Of a DNA stretch of 35,972 nt, positions 15,962-24,348 are shown piece after piece; the stretch's first letter is position 1, and each line of letters starts with the position of its first letter. Both the position numbers and the translations under genes were made by a program. Location: contig QJWJ01000170.1 of the NCBI GenBank assembly GCA_003235365.1, positions 1 to 35,972 on the forward strand, in the 5' to 3' direction. The notes beneath the pieces were generated by a model. The model was not told the DNA's origin, made no database searches, and saw only the letters and a program-made list of their open reading frames with translations. This stretch comes from Deltaproteobacteria bacterium (GTDB taxonomy: Bacteria > Myxococcota_A > Polyangia > Polyangiales > Polyangiaceae).

Positions 15962-17371
15962 ATGACTACTACATGCGTTCTGATCGAATTCCACTTGTGC
16001 TGTTCGGCGCAGCAATACGAAGCAATCGTGGAGGAAGCGGCTCCACGAGTGAATGAGGTTCCAGGATTGGTGTCCAAGCTCTGGTGGCTCGACCGTGAAG
16101 CACTGCGCGCCGGTGGTGTGTACGTCTTCGGAGATCGGGCGGCGGCCCAACAGTACGTGGATGGCGCGCTTGTCGCAACCTTGCGCGACTCGTCGTTCTG
16201 CAAAAACGTCCAAACGCGGGTGATGGATCTTCTCGACGTTTCTCCCCACCAATCGGAACCCGAGTCCGTTGCGGATGCGGTTCCCAGCACCACGCCCGGT
16301 TCGGCTCCGTCGAGTGACGAGGAGTCACCCTCGGATACCGAGCGATTCGTGCATCAGGTGTTGGGTGATCTGTCGTCGACGATGACCGGCGTGATGTTGA
16401 GTTTGGGTCACCGGTTGGGCTTCTACGAGGCCCTGGCCGTTCACGGTCCGCTCACCTCAGTGCAGTTGGCGGAACGGACTCACGTGGCCGAGAGGTATGC
16501 ACGAGAGTGGCTGCACCAGCAACGAGCAGCAGGTTATCTCAGCTACGATGCACCGACGTGCCGATTCGCGCTGACGTCGGGTGCGGCACCCGTGCTGGCG
16601 GTCGCAGACAGCCCGGTGTTTCTGCCTCCGGCGTTTGAGATCGCGGCATCCGTTTGGGCGGACGAACGCCGCTTGGCAGAAGCGTTTCGGAGCGGCGCGG
16701 GGATCGGTTGGGGCGAACACGATGGGAGGTTGTTCTGCGGTTGTGCGCGCTTCTTTGGTAGCGCTTACACTGCCAATCTCACCGACAGCTGGCTTCCGGC
16801 GTTGCAGGGCGTTGCAGAGAAGTTGGAGCGCGGCGCCAGGGTGGCAGACGTGGGCTGCGGGCACGGAGTCTCCACGGCCTTGATGGCCCGAGCTTTCCCT
16901 GCGTCGACGTTCGTTGGCGTCGACATCCACGCCGAGTCCATCGATCACGCGCGGAGAAACATCGAAGAACTGGGTCTTTCCGATCGCGTTGCGTTCAACT
17001 GTGCTTCGGCTACCGACTATGACGGTCCGAACTACGATCTGATTTGCTTCATGGACTCGTTCCACGACATGGGAGATGCCGTTGAGGCTGCCCGCTACGC
17101 CGCGCAGCGGTTGGCGCCAGGCGGTTGCGTGATGTTGGTGGAGCCGACGGCAGCGGAGCGTGCAGAGGACAATCAGGGGCCCTTGGCTGCCTTGAACTAC
17201 GCAGCGTCTACGGCGTTGTGTACGCCGAGCGCGCTTTGCCACCGCGGCGGCATAGCGTTGGGGGCTCAGGCTGGGCCCCGTGCCTTGCGCGAAGCGCTGG
17301 CGCAAGGGGGCTTGACCCGTTTCCGAGTGGCCGCTCAGACGCCGTTTCACATGGTAATCGAGGCTCGCTGA
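15962..17371 (+). CDS. YdhR-like domain fused to SAM-dependent methyltransferase
   Basis: A 469-residue protein; ATG 15962 has CAGGAG seven bases upstream (15949-15954). Residues 1-95 resemble the YdhR ferredoxin-like monooxygenase family (NEVPGLVSKLWWLDRE ... GGVYVFGDRAAAQQYVDG). An acidic Ser/Pro linker (about 97-125) leads to a winged-helix dimerisation domain typical of Rv2258c-type methyltransferases (TSVQLAERTHVAERYAREWL). The Rossmann methyltransferase core starts near 290 with the SAM motif VADVGCGHGVST at 294-305, followed by FVGVDIHAESI and the acidic strand DLICFMDSFHDMG. Such methyltransferases modify small molecules; the substrate is not evident. The divergent ATPase/winged-helix gene probably regulates it. 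The fusion of an oxygenase-like and a methyltransferase domain suggests two steps on one small substrate, though YdhR activity is poorly understood. Confidence 0.8.
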   Translation: MTTTCVLIEFHLCCSAQQYEAIVEEAAPRVNEVPGLVSKLWWLDREALRAGGVYVFGDRAAAQQYVDGALVATLRDSSFCKNVQTRVMDLLDVSPHQSEPESVADAVPSTTPGSAPSSDEESPSDTERFVHQVLGDLSSTMTGVMLSLGHRLGFYEALAVHGPLTSVQLAERTHVAERYAREWLHQQRAAGYLSYDAPTCRFALTSGAAPVLAVADSPVFLPPAFEIAASVWADERRLAEAFRSGAGIGWGEHDGRLFCGCARFFGSAYTANLTDSWLPALQGVAEKLERGARVADVGCGHGVSTALMARAFPASTFVGVDIHAESIDHARRNIEELGLSDRVAFNCASATDYDGPNYDLICFMDSFHDMGDAVEAARYAAQRLAPGGCVMLVEPTAAERAEDNQGPLAALNYAASTALCTPSALCHRGGIALGAQAGPRALREALAQGGLTRFRVAAQTPFHMVIEAR

Positions 17372-17527
17372 ACGAGCTTGGCGATTCGCGGTTTCTCGGA
17401 CCCTGACCCAACTGGGGGTCGAAGTACCGCCCGACAATCGCGTTCGTCCATCAAGAGCGGCAGTCGGCTTGGTTGCCGCGACGAGGAGCGGATCGCGACG
17501 CGAGTGCGTTCGTCGTCGGCCCGCTTC

Positions 17528-19246
17528 TCAGAGCGTGGTCGAAGTGCCGCCTTCGTAGGCGTCGAGCAAGCAGACGTGATTGACAGTGTCGGCGGACTCG
17601 TTACCTGAAAGCATGATGCTCAGGGCTTCGATGGGTCCGCCGTCGTATGCGTTGCCCTCGGGGGTGCAGTCGTCGGTGAACGCGTTGTACGGCAGTGTCA
17701 TCGTCGCTGAGCCCATGGCAAGCGTGGAGGGGAGGCACCACTGGGTGCCATCGGGCTGGACGAGGTAGACGAGTACGCTCGTTGCCTCTGCGGTGGCATA
17801 GGTGGCGAGGTAGATGGCGAGGTTCAGATCGGGTGTCAACGTACCCGGCGCTTCGCCACTGGGTTGCGCGAGGTTGTAGTAAAGACGCCCTTCGCCAGTC
17901 GGGTAGGAGCTAGCTGGGATTTGGTAGCGGGCGCACATCCAGGCCTCGAGCTGCCAGGTCTCTGCCGTGGCACCGCCCCGGTAGCCCCAGCTCACATCTC
18001 CCGAGAAGCTGTTGGTCGATTGGTATTGGATGATACCCGTGGTCCACGGCTCGGCGGTTCCTCCGGTGCCCCCGGTCCCACCAGTTCCGGCTCCGCCAGC
18101 GGCGATGTTGCCCCCAGTTCCGGCGGTTCCGCCTGCGCTGGCTCCACCACTCGCCGGGCTGCCGTCAGCGCCGGCCGAGCCAACGCCGCCACCTTGGCCC
18201 GTAGCACCGCCCGCCGCGATACCGCCGCCGGTTCCGTCAGCACCGCCGGTTCCGTCAGCACCGCCAGTTCCGTCAGCACCGCCGGTTCCGTCAGCACCGC
18301 CGGTTCCGTCAGCGCCACCCGCTTCGACGTCTCCGCCTGCGCCCGCAGCACCGACTGCGCCGCCCACTCCGCTGGTGCCGCCTGCCTGCAGTTCGCTGTC
18401 GGCGCCGCCGCTGCCGTTGGTCCCGCCGGTTCCGCCGACCTCGACGTTGCCGCGGCCGCCAGTCCCAACCTCAACCTGGCTGTCGGCACCGCCGGCTCCC
18501 ATGTCGCCGCCTTCGGGCATCGTTGCGGCAGGACTCGTCGACCCGCCGCTCCCGTCCGTCACGCTGGTAGCCATTGGGCTCTCTTTGCCCGGAGCGCCCC
18601 CCGAGTTCATGGCGCCGCCTGTGCCGTCTTCGCTGGGTCCCTCGGAATCATTCGACGAGCCGCCCGCGCCGCCGTTCTCCGCCTGCTTTGTGGCGGGGGT
18701 GCCCGCGTCCTTCGCCTCGTTTCCTCGTTCAGCGAGGAACATCCCATAGATGCTGAAGCTCGTGATTTCGAATCGGGCCTTACCGTCTTTGAACTCCACC
18801 CCCTTCACGTTTTCCCAGGTGGTGTCGTGCTCGTCATCGAGCTTCATGACCTTTGATGGAGTGTCTCCGGAGTACGTCAGCACGACCTCTACGGGCTCGT
18901 CGAAGGTCGTGCCGTGCGGCAAGAACACGACGGGCGCTTCGGCAAGATCGAGCTCATCGTCGAACGGGGCGAGGTCCGTCGCCGATTCGTCGGTGAGCTG
19001 ACTGACGGTGACGGTGACCGTTTCCTCGCGAGCTCCCTTGGGAAAGGTGAGTTCTGCGCCTTCGATGGCGATCTCCGTCGACTTCGTTCCAACCGCCACC
19101 GTTTCGCTTTCGACGGTGTCCAGCGCGGTCTCGCCGCTCGAAGAGTCACCTCCGCTCGAGCAAGCGATGACCAAGGGCAACAGGACTAGGTGCGAAGCGC
19201 CAACGGAACCACGGAAGTACCTGCCGCCCTCGAGATGTTTCGCCAT
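17528..19246 (-). CDS. Glycine-rich lipoprotein with ZU5-like domain
   Basis: A 572-residue protein from ATG 19246. The N-terminus has a hydrophobic run ending PLVIAC (Cys29), a good lipoprotein site. Residues about 50-170 look like a ZU5-type beta domain (AELTFPKGAREETVTVTVSQL ... VVFLPHGTTFDEPVEVVLTY). A long Gly/Ala/Ser linker follows (about 175-400), with five tandem GADGTG units encoded by an 18-base repeat. The C-terminal 170 residues hold a beta-rich, aromatic domain (WGYRGGATAETWQLEAWMC ... WCLPSTLAMG) with a cysteine pair, possibly carbohydrate-binding, but not recognised. It is convergent with the methyltransferase gene and divergent from the GH54 gene. It is likely a surface or periplasmic-face lipoprotein. 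Such Gly-rich linkers are common in Polyangiales secreted proteins. Confidence 0.75.
   Translation of the reverse strand: MAKHLEGGRYFRGSVGASHLVLLPLVIACSSGGDSSSGETALDTVESETVAVGTKSTEIAIEGAELTFPKGAREETVTVTVSQLTDESATDLAPFDDELDLAEAPVVFLPHGTTFDEPVEVVLTYSGDTPSKVMKLDDEHDTTWENVKGVEFKDGKARFEITSFSIYGMFLAERGNEAKDAGTPATKQAENGGAGGSSNDSEGPSEDGTGGAMNSGGAPGKESPMATSVTDGSGGSTSPAATMPEGGDMGAGGADSQVEVGTGGRGNVEVGGTGGTNGSGGADSELQAGGTSGVGGAVGAAGAGGDVEAGGADGTGGADGTGGADGTGGADGTGGADGTGGGIAAGGATGQGGGVGSAGADGSPASGGASAGGTAGTGGNIAAGGAGTGGTGGTGGTAEPWTTGIIQYQSTNSFSGDVSWGYRGGATAETWQLEAWMCARYQIPASSYPTGEGRLYYNLAQPSGEAPGTLTPDLNLAIYLATYATAEATSVLVYLVQPDGTQWCLPSTLAMGSATMTLPYNAFTDDCTPEGNAYDGGPIEALSIMLSGNESADTVNHVCLLDAYEGGTSTTL
18223..18312 (-). 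repeat. Five 18-bp tandem repeats encoding GADGTG
   Basis: Five head-to-tail copies of an 18-base unit (caccgccggttccgtcag on the + strand, with one or two changes in some copies) lie in frame in the lipoprotein gene. They encode the linker repeat Gly-Ala-Asp-Gly-Thr-Gly on the minus strand. The unit keeps frame, so copy-number change would lengthen or shorten the linker without breaking the protein. Confidence 0.85.
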
Positions 19247-19910
19247 GAACCAAGCCTAAACGGTCGGGACTCGCGGGACTGAACCACGCTCGACTGCCCG
19301 GTTCGAGATTCGGTCCGAGGACGGGCTCTTGTTTGCGAAGAGTCGGACACTCTCAGCTCGATGTCATTGAAGGTGTGAACTCAGCTTCTGTGGGTGCGTA
19401 CGAGTACCGCCCGTCTCACCCGGAGGCCACGGGCGAATGGAAGCCTCTGGTTCGCCAGGCAGGCGCCATGTTCTCAGCGTGGCTGGTTCCGCACGGCGCG
19501 AAAATTCACACGCCACGATGGAAAGCACGATGCAACGATGGAAAGATCGGTCTGGTTCGGAGCCGCGCGAGTGGGGGCGGAGTCTCCTCGAGACGCGTTC
19601 GCTCCCGACCAGGCGACTTTTCGCCGCAATTCTGAAGATTGGTAGGCTGAGCGCCACGGCGTGTCGAATCTGACGTTTGGTGCGTCACTTTGGGGCGAGC
19701 GGAGGTAGGGAATGGGATGGATTCGTGTGAATAGGCCATTCATCGGCAGGTGCTCGCGTCTCTGGGGCTGCGGTCGGGTGGGTTGAAGACGAACCCCCTC
19801 GTTTCGACACCCCGAGTCGCGAACTACCCGGCTCTCGCACTGGAAAAAGAGGCTGTCGTTGAACCGCCTTTCGTTCGACATCGGGCGCTTTCCGGTTCGC
19901 GTGAGTGAGC
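19247..19910. other. Long intergenic region without a convincing gene
   Basis: About 660 bases between the divergent lipoprotein and GH54 genes. Several overlapping frames of 75-150 codons are open on both strands, but none shows family likeness, a good ribosome site or consistent codon use. A small direct repeat (ACGATGGAAAG at 19515-19525 and 19535-19545) is present. One minus-strand frame contains GGTRTHPQ, a string often seen in spurious frames over tRNAs, but no cloverleaf was found. The arabinose-responsive promoter of the GH54 gene begins right after this region. Confidence 0.5.
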
Positions 19911-19939
19911 TTGACACTCGCAATGTGAGCGTTCACAAT
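19911..19939 (+). promoter_or_regulatory. Promoter P1 with lac-like operator (GH54 gene)
   Basis: A perfect -35 TTGACA (19911-19916), a 17-base spacer and a -10 CACAAT (19934-19939). The operator TGTGAGCGTTCACA (19924-19937) fills the spacer and overlaps the -10, the classic place for repression. Its reverse complement, extended by two bases each side, is identical to the site at 31422-31439. Transcription should begin near 19946, giving a leader of about 45 bases before ATG 19991. Confidence 0.82.
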
Positions 19940-19990
19940 CCCCGTGTTTTCAACATGGAGACTCCACTGCCTCCCTGGAGATGGAATCAA

Positions 19991-21463
19991 ATGAGACCCA
20001 GTCGCATCCCTACATCCACGATCGCAATCGTCGTTTCCCTCATGGCCGGGGGTTGCGCTGACGACGGCAATTCTTCCTCCAGCTCGCCCATCGAGAGCAC
20101 GACGACTCCGACCGGCACTGATACCAATGCGAGTCCCGTCGGGTCTCCCCCGCCGTCAGGTGTGTCGCCCACGTCGCCGAGCGTGTCTCCGACTGTTCCC
20201 GGCGTTTCTCCAACGAATCCCGGCGTTTCACCGACAGGGCCGCAAGGTACGCCGACGACGGTGACGTCGGCGACCCCGCCCGGCCCAACTGGTCCAGTAG
20301 GTCCGCCCGGACCCACTGGACCAACCGGGCCCACGGGTGTTTCCCCCGTGGACACGACGCCCGTGGACACGACGCCCGTGGACACGACGCCCGTGGACAC
20401 GACGATGCCCTCCGGAACGGCCCCGGACAACACGGGCGGCCCGGATGGGCCTCCCCCCGCGCCGGAAGGGCCGTGTGACATCTACGAAGCGGCGGGTACA
20501 CCGTGCGTGGCGGCCTACTCCATGGTGCGGCGGCTCTACAGTGCTTACGACGGACCGCTGTACCAGGTTCGCAGTGGTAGCAGCGCTCAGAACACCGGGT
20601 CGGGGGGTGAAACGCACGACATCGGGATGACCGCAGACGGCTTCGGTGATGCGGACGCTCAAGACGCGGTCTGCGCCGGGACAACCTGCACGATCTCCCT
20701 ATTGTACGATCAGTCGGGTCGGGGTAGCCACTTGCCCGTCGCAAAGGCAGGCTTGTCGAACGGTGGAGCCACAGCGGCCATGGATGACTTCGAGTCGATC
20801 GCCGACGACGGTGAGCTGATGGTCGGCGGGCACCGAGTTTACTCGCTCTACATGGAAGCGCGTCAAGGTTATCGGCTCCCCACGGTTGGTGACGGCATGC
20901 CGCGCGGTTCCGAAGCCCAAGGCATCTACATGCTCGCAGACGGGACTCACTACGGCACTGCGTGCTGTTGGGACTTTGGGAACGTGACGACGAATCCCAA
21001 GGAATACCACTTGATGAACACCCTGTTCTTCGGGGTCGCATACTGGGGCAACGGCGCCGGTAGTGGTCCTTGGTTCATGGCAGACTACGAGGCAGGTGTT
21101 TGGGCAGGGGGTTCGAAACCGGGCGACCCGGGGTGGGGATCGTTGGACGACGCTCATCCACCGAATCCGAACAACCCGTCGATGCGTGTGCCGTTTGCGC
21201 TCGGCTTCTTGAAGACCGACCCGTCCAACTGGGCCTTGCGCATGGCCGACACTGAAACGGCGACGGAGGTCACCACTGCCTATGCTGGCGCTTTGCCGAA
21301 AGCGATGGACAACCAGGGCGGCGTCGTCATCGGTGTCGGCGGCGACAACAGCAACAACTCGTGGGGGACCTTCTTCGAAGGCGCCATCCTGTCTGGGTTT
21401 CCTCCGGACGATGCTGAGCTAGCCGTGATGAAGAACATCCAAGCCGTGGGCTATGGGCAATGA
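19991..21463 (+). CDS. Secreted GH54 arabinofuranosidase-like lipoprotein, nucleophile missing
   Basis: ATG 19991 has TGGAGA (19976-19981) nine bases upstream and gives a lipoprotein signal ending LMAGGC (Cys22); a longer frame from 19859 would begin upstream of promoter P1 and is rejected. A Ser/Pro/Thr linker (about 25-160) contains collagen-like GPTG units and four PVDTT repeats. The catalytic-type domain (about 161-490) matches the GH54 alpha-L-arabinofuranosidase B domain: CDIYEAAGTPCVAAYS, LYDQSGRGSHL, GTACCWDFGN and VVIGVGGDNS. GH54 enzymes release arabinose from arabinan and arabinoxylan. The acid/base Asp is present (Asp452), but the nucleophile Glu of CCFDYGNAE is replaced: here the motif is CCWDFGNVT, with Thr333 at that place. 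It may bind rather than cleave, or use another residue. No arabinose-binding beta-trefoil is attached. The next gene overlaps by ATGA. Confidence 0.82.
   Translation: MRPSRIPTSTIAIVVSLMAGGCADDGNSSSSSPIESTTTPTGTDTNASPVGSPPPSGVSPTSPSVSPTVPGVSPTNPGVSPTGPQGTPTTVTSATPPGPTGPVGPPGPTGPTGPTGVSPVDTTPVDTTPVDTTPVDTTMPSGTAPDNTGGPDGPPPAPEGPCDIYEAAGTPCVAAYSMVRRLYSAYDGPLYQVRSGSSAQNTGSGGETHDIGMTADGFGDADAQDAVCAGTTCTISLLYDQSGRGSHLPVAKAGLSNGGATAAMDDFESIADDGELMVGGHRVYSLYMEARQGYRLPTVGDGMPRGSEAQGIYMLADGTHYGTACCWDFGNVTTNPKEYHLMNTLFFGVAYWGNGAGSGPWFMADYEAGVWAGGSKPGDPGWGSLDDAHPPNPNNPSMRVPFALGFLKTDPSNWALRMADTETATEVTTAYAGALPKAMDNQGGVVIGVGGDNSNNSWGTFFEGAILSGFPPDDAELAVMKNIQAVGYGQ
20345..20404 (+). repeat. Four 15-bp tandem repeats in GH54 linker
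   Basis: Four perfect copies of cccgtggacacgacg in frame, encoding Pro-Val-Asp-Thr-Thr in the linker between the lipid anchor and the catalytic-type domain. A multiple of three, so expansion or contraction would only change linker length. Confidence 0.9.
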
Positions 21464-22311
21464 AGGTCGGGACGAAGAGCATGACCCTGCACGAGGACAT
21501 TGAGAATCGACGATGGTGCGTTGCGCGTAGGTCGCGTGCCGTGTTGTGCGCCTTGGTGTTCACAGGATGCGGTGACTACGGCGACTCGACATCCGAGATG
21601 GCGGTATCCACGACGCCTGTCGAGAGCTCGGCCACGCCCAGCGCGGCACCGTCCCCGGCGGCGGTCCCGACTGACGTGCCCACCCCGGCCGCTACTCCGA
21701 GCGACACCGCGGCTGCACCCGCTGGCCCGCCGCCGGAAGCTACTTGCGAGAACGTGACGCCGTGTGGTGGAGATGTGGTTGGGACCTGGACTGCCACGTC
21801 GTCGTGTTTCCCGGTGACCGGCGACCTCGACATGACGAGCCTCGGCCTGGGGTGCACGGGCGCGCCGACCTCCGGGAGCATGGAAGTGACCGGCACGTGG
21901 ACGCTCAACGGCGACGGAACGATCGTCGATGAGACCCAGACGCTGGGCCAGCAACAGATTGACTTGCCAGCGGCTTGCCTGGACGTGTCGGGGACGCATA
22001 CGACGTGTGATCGTGTGGGTGCGCCGCTTTCTGGGCTCGGCTTTGCGTCGGCGACTTGCACGGACGACGCTGCCACGGGTGGCTGCTCGTGCCCCGCAAT
22101 GATCGACCAGGTCGGCGGGGCTGCTCTCGTCTCGCTCACCCCACTGAAGAAGGCCAACTACACCGTTGCGGACAACGTCATCACCGTGTCCAATGGCCGA
22201 ACAGAAACCCAGTACGCTTACTGCGTTTCTGGAGCCTCGTTGATCCTATCGCCAATCAGCGCGACCAAGGTGGGAACCCTCGCCGGGACCGTCGTGCTTC
22301 AGAAACAGTAG
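21460..22311 (+). CDS. Small secreted lipoprotein, lipocalin-like C-terminal domain
   Basis: ATG 21460 overlaps the stop of the GH54 gene (ATGA, 21460-21463), so the two are one unit under promoter P1. The 283-residue protein has a basic start, a hydrophobic stretch ending ALVFTGC (Cys39), and a Thr/Pro/Ala linker to about 90. The C-terminal domain starts CENVTPCGGDVVGTWT, whose G-x-W turn and alternating strands (SGSMEVTGTWTLNGDG, LILSPISATKVGTLAGTVVL) suggest a lipocalin-like barrel. It has about eight cysteines that may form disulphides. The function is not known. Co-transcription with GH54 suggests a surface role in arabinan use, such as binding a product or holding the enzyme, but nothing in the sequence proves this. 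Confidence 0.72.
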   Translation: MKVGTKSMTLHEDIENRRWCVARRSRAVLCALVFTGCGDYGDSTSEMAVSTTPVESSATPSAAPSPAAVPTDVPTPAATPSDTAAAPAGPPPEATCENVTPCGGDVVGTWTATSSCFPVTGDLDMTSLGLGCTGAPTSGSMEVTGTWTLNGDGTIVDETQTLGQQQIDLPAACLDVSGTHTTCDRVGAPLSGLGFASATCTDDAATGGCSCPAMIDQVGGAALVSLTPLKKANYTVADNVITVSNGRTETQYAYCVSGASLILSPISATKVGTLAGTVVLQKQ

Positions 22312-22326
22312 CCGGCCGGCGGCGCT

Positions 22327-22361
22327 CAGCTGAGAGTCCGCGATTCGTGAACTCTCAGCTG
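22327..22361. terminator. Putative bidirectional terminator hairpin
   Basis: A perfect 11-base inverted repeat, CAGCTGAGAGT (22327-22337) and ACTCTCAGCTG (22351-22361), with a 13-base loop. It lies between the ends of two convergent genes (stop at 22311 on +, stop at 22369-22371 on -), the right place for a shared terminator. There is no T-run, so intrinsic termination is not certain. Confidence 0.45.
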
Positions 22362-22368
22362 GCCGCAA

Positions 22369-24330
22369 TCAGCGGTTGCGGTGCCGTCGAAGGCGGCCGT
22401 TCGTCTTCTTCCCAGTGCGGCAGCGGTACCCAATCGCGAGTGCGGTCAGTGGCCACGCGAAGCGAGGTGCGTGGTGGCTATGTGCCGGTGCGCCGACTTC
22501 GCAAGCACAGCCGGCGCGGTCGCTTGCCATGTCATTCTGGTCATCTCCGTCGTCACCGGGGCTGATTGTGAACAGCGCGATGCCATGCCGTGGCAGCTCG
22601 AAGTCGATGCTGAGGGTTCCGCTGTCGACGTCGACCCGGCGCTCGGGCTGCTGAGATGGCACCATGGCCATTTGCAGAGCGGCGCGTTGAGAAGCTGACG
22701 GTTGTTCTGGCGCTCCTTGCGAATGCCAGACCGCGAAGGCGTTGCCGTGGGCGTCGTCGACCCGCGTCTGCGCGACGTCAGCGGTCGCGCCGAATACCGA
22801 GCCTACGCGGACGTCGAGAGTGACGGTCGTCGCAGGCACGTCCAGCAAGTCGTCGTGATAATTCCAAACCAAGATCTGGATACGGTCACCGTCGATGGTG
22901 GCCAGAGCGTCCACGTCCGGCTCTTCCCGAACCCCACGTTCGATGAGCTCGCTGAGGGGCATTGCTCCGCTGCTCGCGACCGGTAACCGATCGCCAGTCA
23001 ACCCGCCGAGGAGCTTGAACGCGTTCAGCACCGGAAGGTCGACGCCATGGGTGGTCAGCGCTCGATACCCCTCGAAGTAGGCAGAGTCTGGAAAAGTGAA
23101 CGCCCAGGTCAGCACCCCGCGCAGGTCGACCCCCAACTCGTCAGCCAAGTCGAGGGAGCGTTTCATCATTGCTACTTCGTAGGCCCCGTAGGCGGGCGTG
23201 TTGCGATAAGCATGCTGCGGCGCGACGGTCGCGGGGCACGCAGCGCAGCCGTCGGGATCTGCTTCACTGATCACGATCGGGGTGCGAGCAAACGCGGAGG
23301 CGGCAACGGTTTCGAACCCCGCACGGTGCAAGCGCAGCTGATTGCCCAGGTCCATCTGAACATGACCGTTCGTGATGCTCACGCCGCCCTTGGCGTGAAA
23401 GCTCACCATGTCCAATCGCGTTCCGCGCTGCCCCGTCACCGCGTTGGTCCCCGTGGCGCAGTGCTCGAGAAACCGCCCCAGAAAGTCGTTTGCCGGGTTG
23501 GCCACTGCCGGTCCACCCAAAGACGCGTCGGGAAGTACCGCATGCAAGGCTGCTTCGGTGGTGTCGTAGAGCTCAGCATACTCGTCGAAGCTCCCCCGCC
23601 AGTAGCCGATGTCCGGCTCGTTCCAAAGTTCCCACTGCCATTGTGGCTCAGACGCGCGGTAGCGTCCTTCGACGTGACGCACCCAAGCGGTGATGAGCGC
23701 TGCCCACTTGTCGTAGTCGTCCGGTGGGTGAAAGCAACCCCCGTCGAGCGTGTACGGGTTCGAGTTGCGGTAAGGGTCGGGCTGCCTAGAGAGCGCTTGC
23801 GGCATGAACCCGAGCTCGACCAGAGGAAACGTCCCGGCGTCGACCGTCGCGTCCATGATCGAGTCGAGGATGGAGAAGTCGTAGATGGGATTGCCGGCGT
23901 CGTCCTCGGTGTACACGTTCGTCGAGCCCCACTTGAGCGCTGCGGTGCCATCGCCGGTGTTGAACAAGAAATGGGTTCGCACGTGTACTGGGGTCTGCTG
24001 AATGTTCGCCAGTTTGTTCAGCAACTCCATGCCTTCGGCGGTGGTCGTGTAGTTGAGTTCGTCGTACCCGTAGTACGCCCAGATTGGCCGCAACGGGGAC
24101 CCAGCAACCGTCGAGTCGACGAGGATCGAGACGGTGTCGTTGGTTTGGGCGGGAGCTACCGAGCACACCGTGAACACAACGAGCGCGGCGCACGGAGCAA
24201 GAGCCAGGATTCGCCCCGAGCGGGCCTCGTGGCGCTGCCCTGGTGTTGTGCGGTTACTGGGCGCTTCCCGGATCGGCTCCAGGCTTCGTGAGGCCTGGGC
24301 CGGCTCCGGTGGGTGGCTTCCCGGTAGCAC
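22369..24330 (-). CDS. Secreted GH39-type glycosidase with MYXO-CTERM-like tail
   Basis: The start is uncertain: GTG 24330 lies 18 bases after araB and no later start precedes the hydrophobic signal segment (ALAPCAALVVFTVCSVAPAQ, about 43-62). The 653-residue protein has a GH39-like (beta/alpha)8 domain: HVRTHFLFNTGDG near 116, WELWNEPDIGYW at 233-244 with acid/base Glu238, and PIVISEADPDGC near 351-362 with nucleophile Glu356. GH39 includes beta-xylosidases and some arabinosidases. A beta-rich C-terminal domain follows, then GCACEVG, a hydrophobic segment and an Arg-rich tail (about 607-653), the pattern of MYXO-CTERM proteins held at the cell surface. It is last in the araA-araD-araB operon. 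The exact substrate, a beta-linked pentose such as xylose or arabinose, is not clear. Confidence 0.82.
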   Translation of the reverse strand: MLPGSHPPEPAQASRSLEPIREAPSNRTTPGQRHEARSGRILALAPCAALVVFTVCSVAPAQTNDTVSILVDSTVAGSPLRPIWAYYGYDELNYTTTAEGMELLNKLANIQQTPVHVRTHFLFNTGDGTAALKWGSTNVYTEDDAGNPIYDFSILDSIMDATVDAGTFPLVELGFMPQALSRQPDPYRNSNPYTLDGGCFHPPDDYDKWAALITAWVRHVEGRYRASEPQWQWELWNEPDIGYWRGSFDEYAELYDTTEAALHAVLPDASLGGPAVANPANDFLGRFLEHCATGTNAVTGQRGTRLDMVSFHAKGGVSITNGHVQMDLGNQLRLHRAGFETVAASAFARTPIVISEADPDGCAACPATVAPQHAYRNTPAYGAYEVAMMKRSLDLADELGVDLRGVLTWAFTFPDSAYFEGYRALTTHGVDLPVLNAFKLLGGLTGDRLPVASSGAMPLSELIERGVREEPDVDALATIDGDRIQILVWNYHDDLLDVPATTVTLDVRVGSVFGATADVAQTRVDDAHGNAFAVWHSQGAPEQPSASQRAALQMAMVPSQQPERRVDVDSGTLSIDFELPRHGIALFTISPGDDGDDQNDMASDRAGCACEVGAPAHSHHAPRFAWPLTALAIGYRCRTGKKTNGRLRRHRNR

Positions 24331-24348
24331 CTGAGGTTCCGAAACCGT

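Noticed and set aside
18223..18312. Possible CRISPR array in the short repeats
   Set aside because: The units are contiguous, 18 bases long, have no spacers and encode a repeated peptide in frame.
19333..19923. Several overlapping open frames, one with GGTRTHPQ, suggesting a tRNA or a gene
   Set aside because: No tRNA cloverleaf, no ribosome site and no family likeness were seen in either strand.
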